Positions 42,552 to 51,820 of a stretch of 64,000 nt of DNA are shown in pieces. Source of the DNA: Legionella sp. PC997 (lineage in GTDB: Bacteria; Pseudomonadota; Gammaproteobacteria; Legionellales; Legionellaceae). The notes below the pieces were generated by a model. That model was not told the origin of the DNA and searched no databases. It saw only the letters and a list, made by a program, of their open reading frames with translations. Position 1 is the first letter of the stretch. Every line of letters starts with the position of its first letter. The translations under genes were made by a program, and so were the position numbers. The stretch covers positions 86,432 to 150,431 of the forward strand of contig NZ_CP059577.1 of assembly GCF_014109825.1 (NCBI RefSeq), in the 5' to 3' direction.

Positions 42552-43032
42552 GCATGGAGTGAATGATACAGGAGTTTGGTTTGCTGCACTTAAAGATTTA
42601 ACTCCAAAAGCATTAGACAGTGGTGTGGAGCGATTAATGACATTGAGTAAAGGCGACAAGTTTTGTGAATTTCCACCCAATTGCCTGCAGTTTCGAGCTT
42701 TGTGTCTTGGCTTTTATAGTGATTTGCGCCTGCCTTCTGCTGCCGAGGCGCATAGGGAGGTTTTAAACAGCGCTTATTCAACGAACCCAAACTGGAGTCA
42801 TGCAGTGGTTAAATTTACTGCCAAAAGACTGGGGCTTAAATTTCTGGAAATTGATAATGAAGGCCATTCTTTTGCAGTATTTAAAGAGGCATATGAACGG
42901 GTATGTCATTTAATGAGACAAGGACACCAGATCCCGGAAATTAAAGAGAAGGTGCTGTGCACTTTGCCTCAATCAAAAGACATTGCAACAACACACCTTG
43001 CGAAAATTCGCCAGTTATTGGGAGTTGCATGA
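42358..43032 (+). CDS. lvrB: LvrB-like protein
   Basis: A 224-residue soluble protein in the lvrB position, without a domain I can name. Its core (LSSLWMKLTAIYGQLFISKHGV, FCEFPPNCLQFRALCLGFY) recalls phage replication-accessory proteins such as lambda P. TAAGGAG lies 8 bases ahead of ATG 42358, which supports this start even though it lies within lvrA; ATG 42460 is an alternative. The stop overlaps the next gene (ATGA). Confidence 0.65.
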   Translation: MSVVQIKALLTKQHLSESANIMAFQSTHSGTPQAMNSTPVHLSKEHLSSLWMKLTAIYGQLFISKHGVNDTGVWFAALKDLTPKALDSGVERLMTLSKGDKFCEFPPNCLQFRALCLGFYSDLRLPSAAEAHREVLNSAYSTNPNWSHAVVKFTAKRLGLKFLEIDNEGHSFAVFKEAYERVCHLMRQGHQIPEIKEKVLCTLPQSKDIATTHLAKIRQLLGVA

Positions 43033-43232
43033 TGAAACAAATTCCATGTTTAAAACTGTTTACAAAGGAAGAGCTGTACTGTCTTTTAAACGCCTGCTCT
43101 GAGTCATTAGCTCTGGCCTATCAGGAAATCCCTGAATGCGATTTCTGGCACATTGCAATGGAGGCACGATTGGCATGCGAAGCGCTTCGATTCGAGATTG
43201 ATTCACAAAAAAAAGAATATTCAATTCACTAA
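43029..43232 (+). CDS. small protein between lvrB and lvrC
   Basis: A 67-residue acidic helical protein (FTKEELYCLLNACSESLALAY). It starts with ATG overlapping the lvrB stop and ends 19 bases before the csrA-like gene, so it is coexpressed with both. No family is recognised. Confidence 0.6.
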   Translation: MMKQIPCLKLFTKEELYCLLNACSESLALAYQEIPECDFWHIAMEARLACEALRFEIDSQKKEYSIH

Positions 43233-43251
43233 CCAATAAAAGGAACACAGC

Positions 43252-43476
43252 ATGTTAATACTTACACGTAGAATAGGCGAAACCGTACTAATCAATGATG
43301 ACATTTATATCACCGTGCTCGGTGTTAAGGGTAATCAAGTCCGCTTAGGGTTCGATGCACCACAAGATGTAATTATTCATCGTCAGGAAATACATCAAAA
43401 AATTAAAAAAGAACAATCTCTGTTTTTAAATAAGCCTGGTCAGTGGAAGGAAGCACGGGGCGTACAGACTCATTAA
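43252..43476 (+). CDS. lvrC: CsrA paralogue, LvrC-like
   Basis: A 74-residue CsrA-family RNA-binding protein that would act on GGA-containing leader RNAs. The N-terminal [14 protein letters not shown] and the middle [11 protein letters not shown] and HRQEI (with the RNA-contacting Arg44) match the family. Compared with host CsrA, the C terminus is longer and different ([16 protein letters not shown]). AAGGAACAC precedes the ATG. It is the last gene of the lvr cluster and lies just upstream of the conjugation genes, so it may repress or time them post-transcriptionally. Confidence 0.88.
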   Translation: MLILTRRIGETVLINDDIYITVLGVKGNQVRLGFDAPQDVIIHRQEIHQKIKKEQSLFLNKPGQWKEARGVQTH

Positions 43477-43514
43477 CCATTCAAATCACCATACTAACGA
43501 GTTAAGGGAATAAT

Positions 43515-44267
43515 ATGAAACCATGCATTAACCAGATACAAAAGGCAATTACCACTTTAGCTTTAACTGGATCTTTTGCCCTGTTGGTGAGCTGTGCTGC
43601 AACATCAACAGTGATCGAACATCGTAACTTAGAAACAGATACAAAACTCAGCCAAACGATTTTTCTTGATCCTGTGGCTCAAAGTCAAAAAACGATTTAC
43701 ATCACAATTAAGAATACTTCTCAAGAGTCATTATCCATTGATAAGTCACTAAAGCAGGCATTAGAAGAACATGGCTATAAAGTGGTTGGAAATCCATCCA
43801 AAGCCCATTACCTGCTGCAGGCCAATATTCTTAAGGTGGGAAAAATGAGCGCGTCTGCAAGCCAATCCGCGCTAGGTGGCGGGTATGGCAGTGCATTGGC
43901 AGGGGCAGCAACAGGAACTGCACTGGGTGCATTAAGCGGTCATTCAAGCACCATGATTGGTGCAGGTATTGGTGGGGGAATTATTGGTTTGGCTGCAGAT
44001 TCTCTAGTCAAGGCAGTGAATTACACGATGATTACCGATGTACAAATTTCTGAGCGCGTTGGAAAAGGTACTGTTCATGAGCAGTTTAATTCCAACCTTC
44101 AAAATGGCACTGCATCTGGAACCACACAGACATTGAGCAAACACAGTGATTACCAACGCTATAGAACGCGGGTGGTATCCAATGCCGATAAAGTCAATCT
44201 GAGTTTTGCAGAAGCACGACCCGCATTGGAACAAGGTCTGGTAAAAACATTAGCGGGCATTTTTTGA
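43515..44267 (+). CDS. traT: TraT-family surface-exclusion lipoprotein
   Basis: A 250-residue outer-membrane lipoprotein of the TraT family, which blocks redundant mating and can confer serum resistance in F-like systems. The signal peptide ends in a lipobox LVSC, with Cys27. The Gly-rich hydrophobic stretch GYGSALAGAATGTALGALSG and GGGIIGLAADSLV is characteristic. In F, traT lies after traG and traS; here it is moved to the front of the operon, just after the csrA-like gene. Confidence 0.85.
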   Translation: MKPCINQIQKAITTLALTGSFALLVSCAATSTVIEHRNLETDTKLSQTIFLDPVAQSQKTIYITIKNTSQESLSIDKSLKQALEEHGYKVVGNPSKAHYLLQANILKVGKMSASASQSALGGGYGSALAGAATGTALGALSGHSSTMIGAGIGGGIIGLAADSLVKAVNYTMITDVQISERVGKGTVHEQFNSNLQNGTASGTTQTLSKHSDYQRYRTRVVSNADKVNLSFAEARPALEQGLVKTLAGIF

Positions 44268-44342
44268 TGCAGCCTGATTAGAGCTTCATGAAAAAAGTGC
44301 ATAGGATTTAAAAAACAATAATGAGTTAAAGAGGGAATAGTA

Positions 44343-44744
44343 ATGAGAATCAATGTAATAGCAGGACTTATCATCACCGCACTGGGTTCACCCTGTGCTG
44401 TTGCAACCAGTTCGAATCACTACGATTTAGAAAGACCAATTTTTGATACGTCTTATCAACTCAACCAGATTGCCAAAGAAAACAATTCCGATTTATGTTC
44501 TGGAGATGTCGCAATTGCTGCAGCCTACCTGGAATCAGCAGGAGCCCAATTGCAGCATCATAAAAAAGACAGTGCAGTTGTTTCTATGGCTTATGGATAC
44601 AATGAATTAAAAGCAATCAGCAATGTAAGAAGCTACTGTACACATTTATCACCGAAGGTAAAACCCTATCTTGCACGAGTTATTGTGATGAAAAGTGAAC
44701 TTGAGAACATCAACATACCAGAAACAGACCAAACATCGGACTAA
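44343..44744 (+). CDS. small secreted protein of unknown function
   Basis: A 133-residue protein with a signal peptide (MRINVIAGLIITALGSPCAVA). The mature part (SGDVAIAAAYLESAGAQLQHH, LKAISNVRSYC) contains two Cys and a helical repeat-like pattern. No family is recognised. It lies between traT and the pilin gene and is preceded by AGAGGGAATAGTA. A role in the conjugation envelope apparatus is inferred from position. Confidence 0.65.
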   Translation: MRINVIAGLIITALGSPCAVATSSNHYDLERPIFDTSYQLNQIAKENNSDLCSGDVAIAAAYLESAGAQLQHHKKDSAVVSMAYGYNELKAISNVRSYCTHLSPKVKPYLARVIVMKSELENINIPETDQTSD

Positions 44745-44787
44745 TTTTAAAAGCTTAAGTTCATAACAAAAATAAAAGGAGCGCTCA

Positions 44788-45159
44788 ATGAACCCAATTA
44801 AAACACTCATGCTGTCGATGACCCTCATCGTTGTGAGTGGAGTTATTCATGCAGAGCCCACAACACTGCCTGAAAACAATTTTAAGATTAATCAGAATCT
44901 GACTGCCGTTTCAACTGAAAATGATGAACAGGATGTCGAATATTTTAAACACATTCTTTCCAGTGGAGCGCTTTTTACGCTTTTGCTAGCAATGGATAAG
45001 GAGGTTCCTGACATAGCAAAAGCAGTTGAGTATGTGGCTTTGTTCAAAAAACTGGATTCTGCAAATCACCTACTGACGCAAATTTTAGTTGAACTTAAAA
45101 AGAACAACCACCTATTAAGTCAAAGCATGCTTGATAAAGGAGTAACCATGGATGGATAA
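44788..45159 (+). CDS. small secreted protein of unknown function
   Basis: A 123-residue protein with a signal peptide (cleavage after IHA). The rest is polar, then helical (FKHILSSGALFTLLLAMDKEV, LTQILVELKKNNHLL). No known family. AAGGAG precedes the ATG. It is followed by a roughly 100-base gap before traA that probably holds the promoter of the main tra operon. Confidence 0.62.
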   Translation: MNPIKTLMLSMTLIVVSGVIHAEPTTLPENNFKINQNLTAVSTENDEQDVEYFKHILSSGALFTLLLAMDKEVPDIAKAVEYVALFKKLDSANHLLTQILVELKKNNHLLSQSMLDKGVTMDG

Positions 45160-45266
45160 GCGCTCTTTATAAAACCACAAAAACACGATTCATTAAATAA
45201 AAAGAATAAAAAATGAGCACAAATTGGGGCTCAGGGGGATTTTTTTAACCAAAAAAGGAGAATGTG

Positions 45267-45578
45267 ATGAACTATAGAACAGCAATGAACGATTTGAGCA
45301 TTAAAGGATATCTGTATGCCAGGCAGCTGCTCCCTTTTTTAATGATTGGTTTGGCACTGTTGTGTTTGATGCCAGACTCCTGTTTTGCTGCTGAGAATCG
45401 GCTTTCTGGATTAAAAGAGGAAGTAAAGGCAACCTTTGGAGCGGATTCAGATCTCCCTTATTTTCTTTTGTTAGCAGAAGGGCTTGCAGGGGCTTATGCC
45501 TACATCAAAACCAAAAATATCGCAGTCCTTGCGGGTGTTCCTGTATTGATGGTGTTTACTCACTGGGCATTGAAATAA
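45267..45578 (+). CDS. traA: F-type pilin TraA
   Basis: A 103-residue propilin. An unusually long leader of about 41 residues ends CFA, and the mature part of about 62 residues (AENRLSG..., then the hydrophobic IAVLAGVPVLMVF) resembles F pilin in size and two hydrophobic helices. ATG 45267 has AAGGAG 6 bases upstream; GTG 45264 is the alternative. The stop overlaps the traL start by one base. Confidence 0.78.
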   Translation: MNYRTAMNDLSIKGYLYARQLLPFLMIGLALLCLMPDSCFAAENRLSGLKEEVKATFGADSDLPYFLLLAEGLAGAYAYIKTKNIAVLAGVPVLMVFTHWALK

Positions 45579-45868
45579 TGGCTCGCAACTACCAAACCTT
45601 TATGCTCTCTGATGAGCCTAAAATTGCGGGTATTCCTGTTACCACAGGCCTGCCCATTTTTTTACTCACGGGAATTGGGCTTTTAACAGGACTTGCCTAT
45701 CAGCTTTTTATGATAGGCGCAGCCCTAAGCGTTGCGATGCATATCAAGTATGGAGGACTGCCTCTGCGGAGTCTGTTTGCCATCGTATACTGGTCGCTGC
45801 CTCACAGGTTAACGTCCCTTGTATTTCGAGCTTTTCCCGATTCTGCCAACCGAATTTATATCAGGTGA
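45578..45868 (+). CDS. traL: TraL conjugation protein
   Basis: A 96-residue inner-membrane protein with one to two hydrophobic helices (IFLLTGIGLLTGLAYQLFMIGAALSVAMHIKYGG). TraL is a VirB3-like component of the mating pore. Gene order traA-traL-traE and size fit F-type TraL well. It ends 4 bases before traE. Confidence 0.82.
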   Translation: MARNYQTFMLSDEPKIAGIPVTTGLPIFLLTGIGLLTGLAYQLFMIGAALSVAMHIKYGGLPLRSLFAIVYWSLPHRLTSLVFRAFPDSANRIYIR

Positions 45869-45872
45869 TTTA

Positions 45873-46433
45873 ATGGATACTTCATTTCGTGATAATGCGA
45901 TTGCAAAAAACAGACTGTTATTCAAGCTGACACTGATTTGGGCGCTATCGAGTACGTTTGCAATTATTGTCCTTTGCGCCTTAAATTTTTATACCTTACT
46001 GCATAAGCAGGTTCACTGGCTTCCAGTGTGTACTGGTCTAGAGTTTAGCATTGGTGATAAAGGCTATTCACCCGAATACCTGAAAGAAATGACGCAGAAA
46101 GCTGCTGACTTACGCCTGACCTACAATCCTGAGACCATTGATGCACGCTACACCATGCTGTCTCATCTGATTCCAGCGAAATACCAGGAATCGTTTTCCA
46201 AACTATTGGATGCCGAGCGAAAAACAGTACATGAAAAAAATGTAAGCTCAGTTTTTTATGTTGAAAAAGTATCCGTGGATGTCTCTAAAAATCAAGGTCA
46301 AATCGAAGGGCAATTGTATCGCACAAGCCATGGGCTTCAATTAAAGCCACAACACAAAATGTATCGAGTGCAGTTTTCACATCAATCAGGCCTTTTAAAT
46401 CTTGTGTCCATTCAGGAGATACACCATGACTAA
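45873..46433 (+). CDS. traE: TraE (VirB5-like) conjugation protein
   Basis: A 186-residue membrane-anchored periplasmic protein. An N-terminal membrane helix (LTLIWALSSTFAIIVLCALNF) is followed by a periplasmic domain (YTMLSHLIPAKYQESFSKLLDAE, FYVEKVSVDV). Family name and position (between traL and traK) fit F-type TraE. It overlaps traK by 8 bases. Confidence 0.83.
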   Translation: MDTSFRDNAIAKNRLLFKLTLIWALSSTFAIIVLCALNFYTLLHKQVHWLPVCTGLEFSIGDKGYSPEYLKEMTQKAADLRLTYNPETIDARYTMLSHLIPAKYQESFSKLLDAERKTVHEKNVSSVFYVEKVSVDVSKNQGQIEGQLYRTSHGLQLKPQHKMYRVQFSHQSGLLNLVSIQEIHHD

Positions 46434-47160
46434 CTCAATTTATGATCAAGTTAAAAAAAACATTCTTCTTATAAGTTGTTTGTGCTCAGGAATTGTTTGT
46501 GCAAGCACAGCTCCTTCGGTCATCGCTTTTGAAGAAGGAGAGCAGTTTAATCTGACCTTATCGAGTATTAACTTTAATCGTGTGTTTGTTGAAGGGGAAT
46601 CGATCACTAAATTAAGTTACCCAGAGCATGCTATTACAGTAGATAAAAGTGAGATGGATAACCCTGAAAGCACGGATTCTTCGGTGTATATAAAGCCCAA
46701 TTTTCAAGTTCCCATTACCCTGTTCCTAACTACAGATAAAGGACATCACGTATCACTTACCCTGACACCTGATGAATCGGTTGGAAAAACCTTAAGGCTT
46801 GTGCCGCGCGCTCAAACAAAATTGAAATTTGTGAAACTGGATACCCCTGATGCCAGTGAAGTAGATGAGGCAATCGCTGCCATGAAAGCAGGGGAGACCC
46901 CCAAAGAATTTAATGAGAAACGAATTACTCCACGTTCTTTTTACATTAAAAAAAACATTAAGGTAACTCTTGAAAAACAATATCAGGGGAAGCGTTTCAC
47001 CGGCTTTATCTATCGGTTAGAAAATACATCAAATCATGAGCTGGCGCTTACAACCGCCTTATTTGCCCATAAGGACGCAGAATCCCTGTCATTAAGTGAT
47101 GAGGCGCTCCCACCTAAAAAAATCGCTTATTTATATGGGTTATACAGCAATCAGGGATAA
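46426..47160 (+). CDS. traK: TraK (VirB9-like) secretin-type protein
   Basis: A 244-residue periplasmic protein with a signal peptide (cleaved near VCAS). The region FNRVFVEGESITKLSYPEHAITV and the C-terminal RFTGFIYRLENTSNHEL fit TraK, which with TraV forms the outer-membrane ring of the pore. AGGAG precedes ATG 46426. It overlaps traE and is followed by traB after 40 bases. Confidence 0.84.
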   Translation: MTNSIYDQVKKNILLISCLCSGIVCASTAPSVIAFEEGEQFNLTLSSINFNRVFVEGESITKLSYPEHAITVDKSEMDNPESTDSSVYIKPNFQVPITLFLTTDKGHHVSLTLTPDESVGKTLRLVPRAQTKLKFVKLDTPDASEVDEAIAAMKAGETPKEFNEKRITPRSFYIKKNIKVTLEKQYQGKRFTGFIYRLENTSNHELALTTALFAHKDAESLSLSDEALPPKKIAYLYGLYSNQG

Positions 47161-47200
47161 ACCAGAAGCTGCTTAAAATGAGTTGGAAGGAGAGTAGGTA

Positions 47201-48667
47201 ATGTTTAAAAAAATAAAACAATGGTTGACGCTAAAACCTCAAAACGCCAATAAACTGGCCAAAAAGGAACAATTGAAGCACGCAGCCATTTTATTACTGG
47301 TGGGTGGGGCATCCTATGGATTTTATTGTTACTCATCAGCTGAGAAAAAAAAACCAGTCCACCAGGAAGAAGCTCCGTTCGAGAGTATTTTTGAAAGTAC
47401 TTTTAATCAGGGCAGTGACGAAGCACTCCTTCTGCAACAGCAGCAACAAATTGATTCTTTAAAAGAGTTAGTGGCAGAACATCATAAAAAACAGCAGGAA
47501 GCAGCACCTGTGAAAACAGAAAATTCGGAAACAAAAGCTTTGATCCAGGCCATGAAAGAACAGCTTTCACACCTTGAAGAAGAAAATAAAAAAATGAACG
47601 AACAATTACAGGTTGCACTGGTTTCTACCCGTCAGGCAAGCCTGGTCACCGTTAGGCCGCCAACTCGTGAAGAAATGGAAGCACAGCAAAAGAAAAAGCA
47701 TCAGGCAGAGCGCGAACTGCTCGCAAAATCAGGACTGGAAACAGTGCAATTTAACAACCGGAAGAAAAAAAACAAGGAAGTGCGAACCTCTAAAAATTAT
47801 GTTTGGGCGGGAACCTTTGTTGAAGGGGTGTTGCTGACTGGGGTTTTAGGTGATGCAGGAATAAACGGCTCAAAAAACATGGGAACTGCTTTAATCCGCC
47901 TTACCAGCGGAGGAATCATGCCCAACAATCAGCGTTCTCATCTGGAAGACTGTGTCGCCCTGGTATCCACTTATGGTGATTTATCAGGAAGTTCCGTGGT
48001 GATGCATTTAGAAACACTGTCTTGCGCAGGAAACAACATCAATTTTGAACAAAAGGCCTACGGCTCTGTATTTGATTTGGATGCCATGCAGGATTTACGC
48101 GGAACATCCATTCTAAAAACAAAGCCGCTCTTAACCTATTCGGCAGCGGCAGGCATGCTGGCAGGATTTGGTGATGGCTTAAAGAATTTAAATACCGCTC
48201 AAACAATCAATCCGGGGGCTGGCACCATTACGACCTACGGGCAGGCATCAACCCTTGCTCAATCGGCTGCTGGTGGTGCGCTTAGTAATCCTGCCAATCG
48301 TATTTCAGACTATGTAATGCGCATTGCTGATATTTATCATCCACTGGTTGTGGCACGTGCTGGTCGTCGTGTGTCCGTTTTATTTACTAAAGGCTTTTGG
48401 ATAGACAAAGAACATCAGGTGTACGAGTCAGGACGCGCTATCAATGAAGGACATGCCCAAAACGAGTCTGGGGTTACAACCACTGTAAGCCGTGCCTATG
48501 AATTAAATACACACCCTGTGAATGGCGCTTCATTGATGCAGTCCAATAATCAAGAGCCCATGGTTCAAACCGTTAATCCTGTTGAGAATCCCCTCTTAAA
48601 TCAACCAGGACAACCCTCTACCCCATTATTTTCAACCGTACAAAATGAGGAGCCACTTCATGACTAA
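47201..48667 (+). CDS. traB: TraB (VirB10-like) core protein
   Basis: A 488-residue protein spanning the envelope. A membrane helix at about residues 28-45 is followed by a coiled coil of about 60 residues (LLQQQQQIDSLKELVAEH, LIQAMKEQLSHLEEENKKM) and a C-terminal beta domain (TFVEGVLLTGVLGDAGIN). This is the VirB10-like layout of F-type TraB, which connects the inner and outer membrane rings. It overlaps traV by 8 bases. Confidence 0.87.
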   Translation: MFKKIKQWLTLKPQNANKLAKKEQLKHAAILLLVGGASYGFYCYSSAEKKKPVHQEEAPFESIFESTFNQGSDEALLLQQQQQIDSLKELVAEHHKKQQEAAPVKTENSETKALIQAMKEQLSHLEEENKKMNEQLQVALVSTRQASLVTVRPPTREEMEAQQKKKHQAERELLAKSGLETVQFNNRKKKNKEVRTSKNYVWAGTFVEGVLLTGVLGDAGINGSKNMGTALIRLTSGGIMPNNQRSHLEDCVALVSTYGDLSGSSVVMHLETLSCAGNNINFEQKAYGSVFDLDAMQDLRGTSILKTKPLLTYSAAAGMLAGFGDGLKNLNTAQTINPGAGTITTYGQASTLAQSAAGGALSNPANRISDYVMRIADIYHPLVVARAGRRVSVLFTKGFWIDKEHQVYESGRAINEGHAQNESGVTTTVSRAYELNTHPVNGASLMQSNNQEPMVQTVNPVENPLLNQPGQPSTPLFSTVQNEEPLHD

Positions 48668-48887
48668 ACCTCTATTTTTATTGAGTACCCTTTTCTTAGT
48701 GTCGCAGTTATGTGCCTGCTCGAAATCCATCCTCGACAATCAGGATGCAAGATGTCCTTTTTCTGACAGGGGTGGTTGTCAAAGTATGGAAATGGTGAAT
48801 CGTATGGTGCAGGAAAAACGCTATACACCCGATGGTCAATTCGTGCAGCAGGCAAGAATTCAAGATCTGTATTCAGATTATAAATAG
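48660..48887 (+). CDS. traV: short TraV (VirB7-like) lipoprotein
   Basis: A 75-residue lipoprotein with the lipobox LCAC and the TraV-like Cys motif (RCPFSDRGGCQSMEMVNRMV). F TraV is about twice as long; the C-terminal part is missing here, but no frame break is visible, so the short form looks natural. TraV anchors TraK in the outer membrane. Its start overlaps traB. Confidence 0.74.
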   Translation: MTKPLFLLSTLFLVSQLCACSKSILDNQDARCPFSDRGGCQSMEMVNRMVQEKRYTPDGQFVQQARIQDLYSDYK

Positions 48888-48915
48888 GCGCTGGCACGAA
48901 TACAGGAGAGAAGCA

Positions 48916-51465
48916 ATGCTTACAAACGCTATAGAATGGGTTCAAGATACTTATCAGTTGCTAAAGGAGACCTGGAATGACAAAGGGCTAGCCGATAACG
49001 GAGCCGCTTTTGACCTCAAGGCGCATCAATATCCTTCTTTTACTGAGGAGCTATTACCTTATCAATATTTTGATGAGGAATCGAAGCTGTTTTTTAATGA
49101 ACACAATGCGGGTTTAATTTATCGCATTGTCCCTTTAACGGGTGCGAATGAACACATAGCAGAGCAGCTGGATGCGCTGCTTCAATCTAAAGTGTCTCAT
49201 GAGTTCACCTTGCAGTTGATTTGCGTCAAACACAATCAGGTAGGGAAAGATATTGAGGCATTTACTTCGCAGTTCACAAAAAGCGAATTTGAAAATTTAA
49301 GCCTGTTAGGAGAGAACCTTAAGGCATTTTATCAAAAAGCCGCCATACACGGTTTTAAAACCAACACGATGCTTGCACCTCGATTAACGCATACGGATTG
49401 CTATATCGTCATTGATAAAATCAAAAAAGAATCTGAGAACGATTTAAAAGCCTGTTTTGGCCAGTTTCGCGTTTCATTTGAAGCATCCTTAAGTGCTGCA
49501 AAAATTGGATTTAAGCAAGCAGATGCGACTGATTTTTTGCATTTGCTTCAGTTTTATCTGGATAATTGCCCTGATGCAATTACCCCACGCCCTGTTATAT
49601 ACGACAAAACCAAATTACTTAAAGAGCAGGCACTGTCTCATGACTTTGATATTGAAATTAAAAACAATGAAGTAGTAATTCAAGGGGCTAATGAAACTGG
49701 ACATGCTTATGAAACAGCTGTATCTGTTCTGACCATTGATCGCCTCCCTCGTCAGTATTGTTTATGGGAGAACATCAATAATACCAGCAACATTTTTCAT
49801 CCTGATAAAAGAATATCCTGTAATCACATCATCTCGGTCATCTATCTGGTTGAAGAGCAGGGACGTGCTCAGGGTAGAGCGAACCGCAAGACCCGTGATT
49901 TGGATAAAAAATCTAAAAGTGATTATGCCTTGAATGTAGCGGGAACTGAGGAGCAGGCAAGAGTATGGCGTACTTTTCGAGATGATTTATCCTCACAGAA
50001 GACTCGTTCTGTAAAGATGCTTTATAACGTGGTTCTTTTTTCAAGACCTCATGAAAAAGAGCGTGATGTGGAGGCTGCTCGCACGGTATTTGCGTTCAAT
50101 GACATTAAATTGGCATTGTGTAAACGTATGCAATGTCCGTATTTTTTAGTCTCGATGCCGTTTTTTTTCACAGGAAATCTGGCTAAGGATTTTTCTCTTC
50201 CAACCATGATGTGGCCAATTTCTTCATGGAATGCAACCCAATACATGCCAATTCTTTCTGACTGGCGCGGGGTGGGCAAGGGTATTTTGTTGCCCACCAT
50301 GCGCGATCAGTTTGCCTGCATCGATCCTTTCTCGGGTGCATTTGGCAGCAATTACAATATGGCTGTAACCGGAACATCGGGCGGTGGTAAAAGTTTTTTC
50401 ATTCAGATGCTGATGCTCAATATTTTATTTAATGGCGGGGATATTTTTATTATTGATGTAGGTGGAAGCTACAGAAAACTGTGTGAGGCGCTTGGTGGGA
50501 CTTATCTTGAATACAGCAATTTGGCGATGAATCCCTTTACCCATGTTACGGACATTTTACGAGAGATTGATGACATTATTGCCTTGTTTGAATTATTAAC
50601 TTGCCCGACCAGCGGTGCTACAGATGACGACAGAGGCACTTTAAGAGAAGCCATTTTAACCGCTTTTGGAACAACTCAGAATCAAACGCGCATTGATGAG
50701 GTTGCAGGAGTCTTATTGTCATTGTACGAGCACGACCGCGAAACCTATCCTACAGCGCGCATTTTGTCTAAAAACCTTCAGCGTTACTGTTCTGCCTCAG
50801 AGCATGGAAAGGCGTTTAATGAACCATCCCAGTTATCGCCTGATGCCCGCATAATTGTAGTTGATTTGAAGGAAATTGAAGACAATCAAAGCATTCGCGC
50901 ACCGGTTCTCCTGTCCGTTATTTCTCAGTTTCAAAGACGTATGTTCAACTCGGACAGGAACAAACAAAAGATGTGCATCATTGATGAAGCCTGGTCTTTT
51001 TTTACAGGGGATTTAATTGCAGTGAACTTTATTACCAAAGGCTTTCGTACTGGTCGGCGGCATAAAGCATCATTTGTCACGATTACTCAGGGGATTGAGG
51101 ATTATTTTGAATTTTCAGAAGCTCGTGCCGCATGGGAGAACTCCGCTTTAAAGCTTGTTTTTTTACAAGAAGAATCACCGCTTTTAGAGCATCAAAAAAA
51201 GCATGAGACTTTTTCGGACTACGAGATGACTATTCTGAAATCATTCCCAATAGCGAAAGAAGCTGGTTTTTCGCAAGTTTTGTTGCGCGCCAACGGTATT
51301 TCCTCCTTTCATCGCTTGTTCGTTGATCCATTTACTCGCGTGCTTTTATCTTCTGATGGAGATGATTATCAGGCGGTCATTAATTATGTGGCACAAGGGA
51401 TTGCATTTCTTGATGCGGTATCGCATGTCGCAGAACTGCATTATGGGAGGGGTTATGCCATTTAA
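48916..51465 (+). CDS. traC: TraC (VirB4-like) ATPase
   Basis: An 849-residue cytosolic ATPase that powers pilus assembly. The Walker A motif is VTGTSGGGKSFFIQML, the Walker B motif is KMCIIDEAWSFF, and a DVGGSYRKLCEAL segment follows. The N-terminal half (LLPYQYFDEESKLFFNEHNAG) is typical of F-type TraC. ATG 48916 is chosen after GAGAGAAGCA; the longer frame upstream overlaps traV. Length matches F TraC (875). Confidence 0.9.
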   Translation: MLTNAIEWVQDTYQLLKETWNDKGLADNGAAFDLKAHQYPSFTEELLPYQYFDEESKLFFNEHNAGLIYRIVPLTGANEHIAEQLDALLQSKVSHEFTLQLICVKHNQVGKDIEAFTSQFTKSEFENLSLLGENLKAFYQKAAIHGFKTNTMLAPRLTHTDCYIVIDKIKKESENDLKACFGQFRVSFEASLSAAKIGFKQADATDFLHLLQFYLDNCPDAITPRPVIYDKTKLLKEQALSHDFDIEIKNNEVVIQGANETGHAYETAVSVLTIDRLPRQYCLWENINNTSNIFHPDKRISCNHIISVIYLVEEQGRAQGRANRKTRDLDKKSKSDYALNVAGTEEQARVWRTFRDDLSSQKTRSVKMLYNVVLFSRPHEKERDVEAARTVFAFNDIKLALCKRMQCPYFLVSMPFFFTGNLAKDFSLPTMMWPISSWNATQYMPILSDWRGVGKGILLPTMRDQFACIDPFSGAFGSNYNMAVTGTSGGGKSFFIQMLMLNILFNGGDIFIIDVGGSYRKLCEALGGTYLEYSNLAMNPFTHVTDILREIDDIIALFELLTCPTSGATDDDRGTLREAILTAFGTTQNQTRIDEVAGVLLSLYEHDRETYPTARILSKNLQRYCSASEHGKAFNEPSQLSPDARIIVVDLKEIEDNQSIRAPVLLSVISQFQRRMFNSDRNKQKMCIIDEAWSFFTGDLIAVNFITKGFRTGRRHKASFVTITQGIEDYFEFSEARAAWENSALKLVFLQEESPLLEHQKKHETFSDYEMTILKSFPIAKEAGFSQVLLRANGISSFHRLFVDPFTRVLLSSDGDDYQAVINYVAQGIAFLDAVSHVAELHYGRGYAI

Positions 51466-51820
51466 TCGCTTAAACACCACATATTGGGTCATTGCAGGAG
51501 TTTGTGGGTTCATTGGAGTCCTGGCGGGTATGTTTATGATGTGGCCTAAGCCGTTACCTCTTTTGGTGGTTGATATGAATCGTGCCATAGAGGCACCTTC
51601 GGTGCTGCTTGCCCGTTCTAAACTGACTCATGAAGAACAATTAAACATTATGGATCGCTTTTCACGAGCCCTTCCAGAAGTCATCAAGGACTATGGAAGG
51701 TCTCACCGGGTAACCTTAGTCAGTGCACCTGTATTGACTGGTTACAAACCCTCCCAAGTGGATGTAACAGACGAGCTCATTGCTTTGACCATAGCAAGGA
51801 TAAAGCATGAAGCGCACTAA
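51455..51820 (+). CDS. trbI: TrbI-like inner-membrane protein
   Basis: A 121-residue inner-membrane protein with an N-terminal helix (VIAGVCGFIGVLAGMFMMW) and a short periplasmic tail (LLVVDMNRAIEAPSVLLARSK). The gene lies between traC and traW as in F, where TrbI modulates pilus length. GGAGGGG precedes ATG 51455, which overlaps traC. Confidence 0.75.
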   Translation: MPFNRLNTTYWVIAGVCGFIGVLAGMFMMWPKPLPLLVVDMNRAIEAPSVLLARSKLTHEEQLNIMDRFSRALPEVIKDYGRSHRVTLVSAPVLTGYKPSQVDVTDELIALTIARIKHEAH

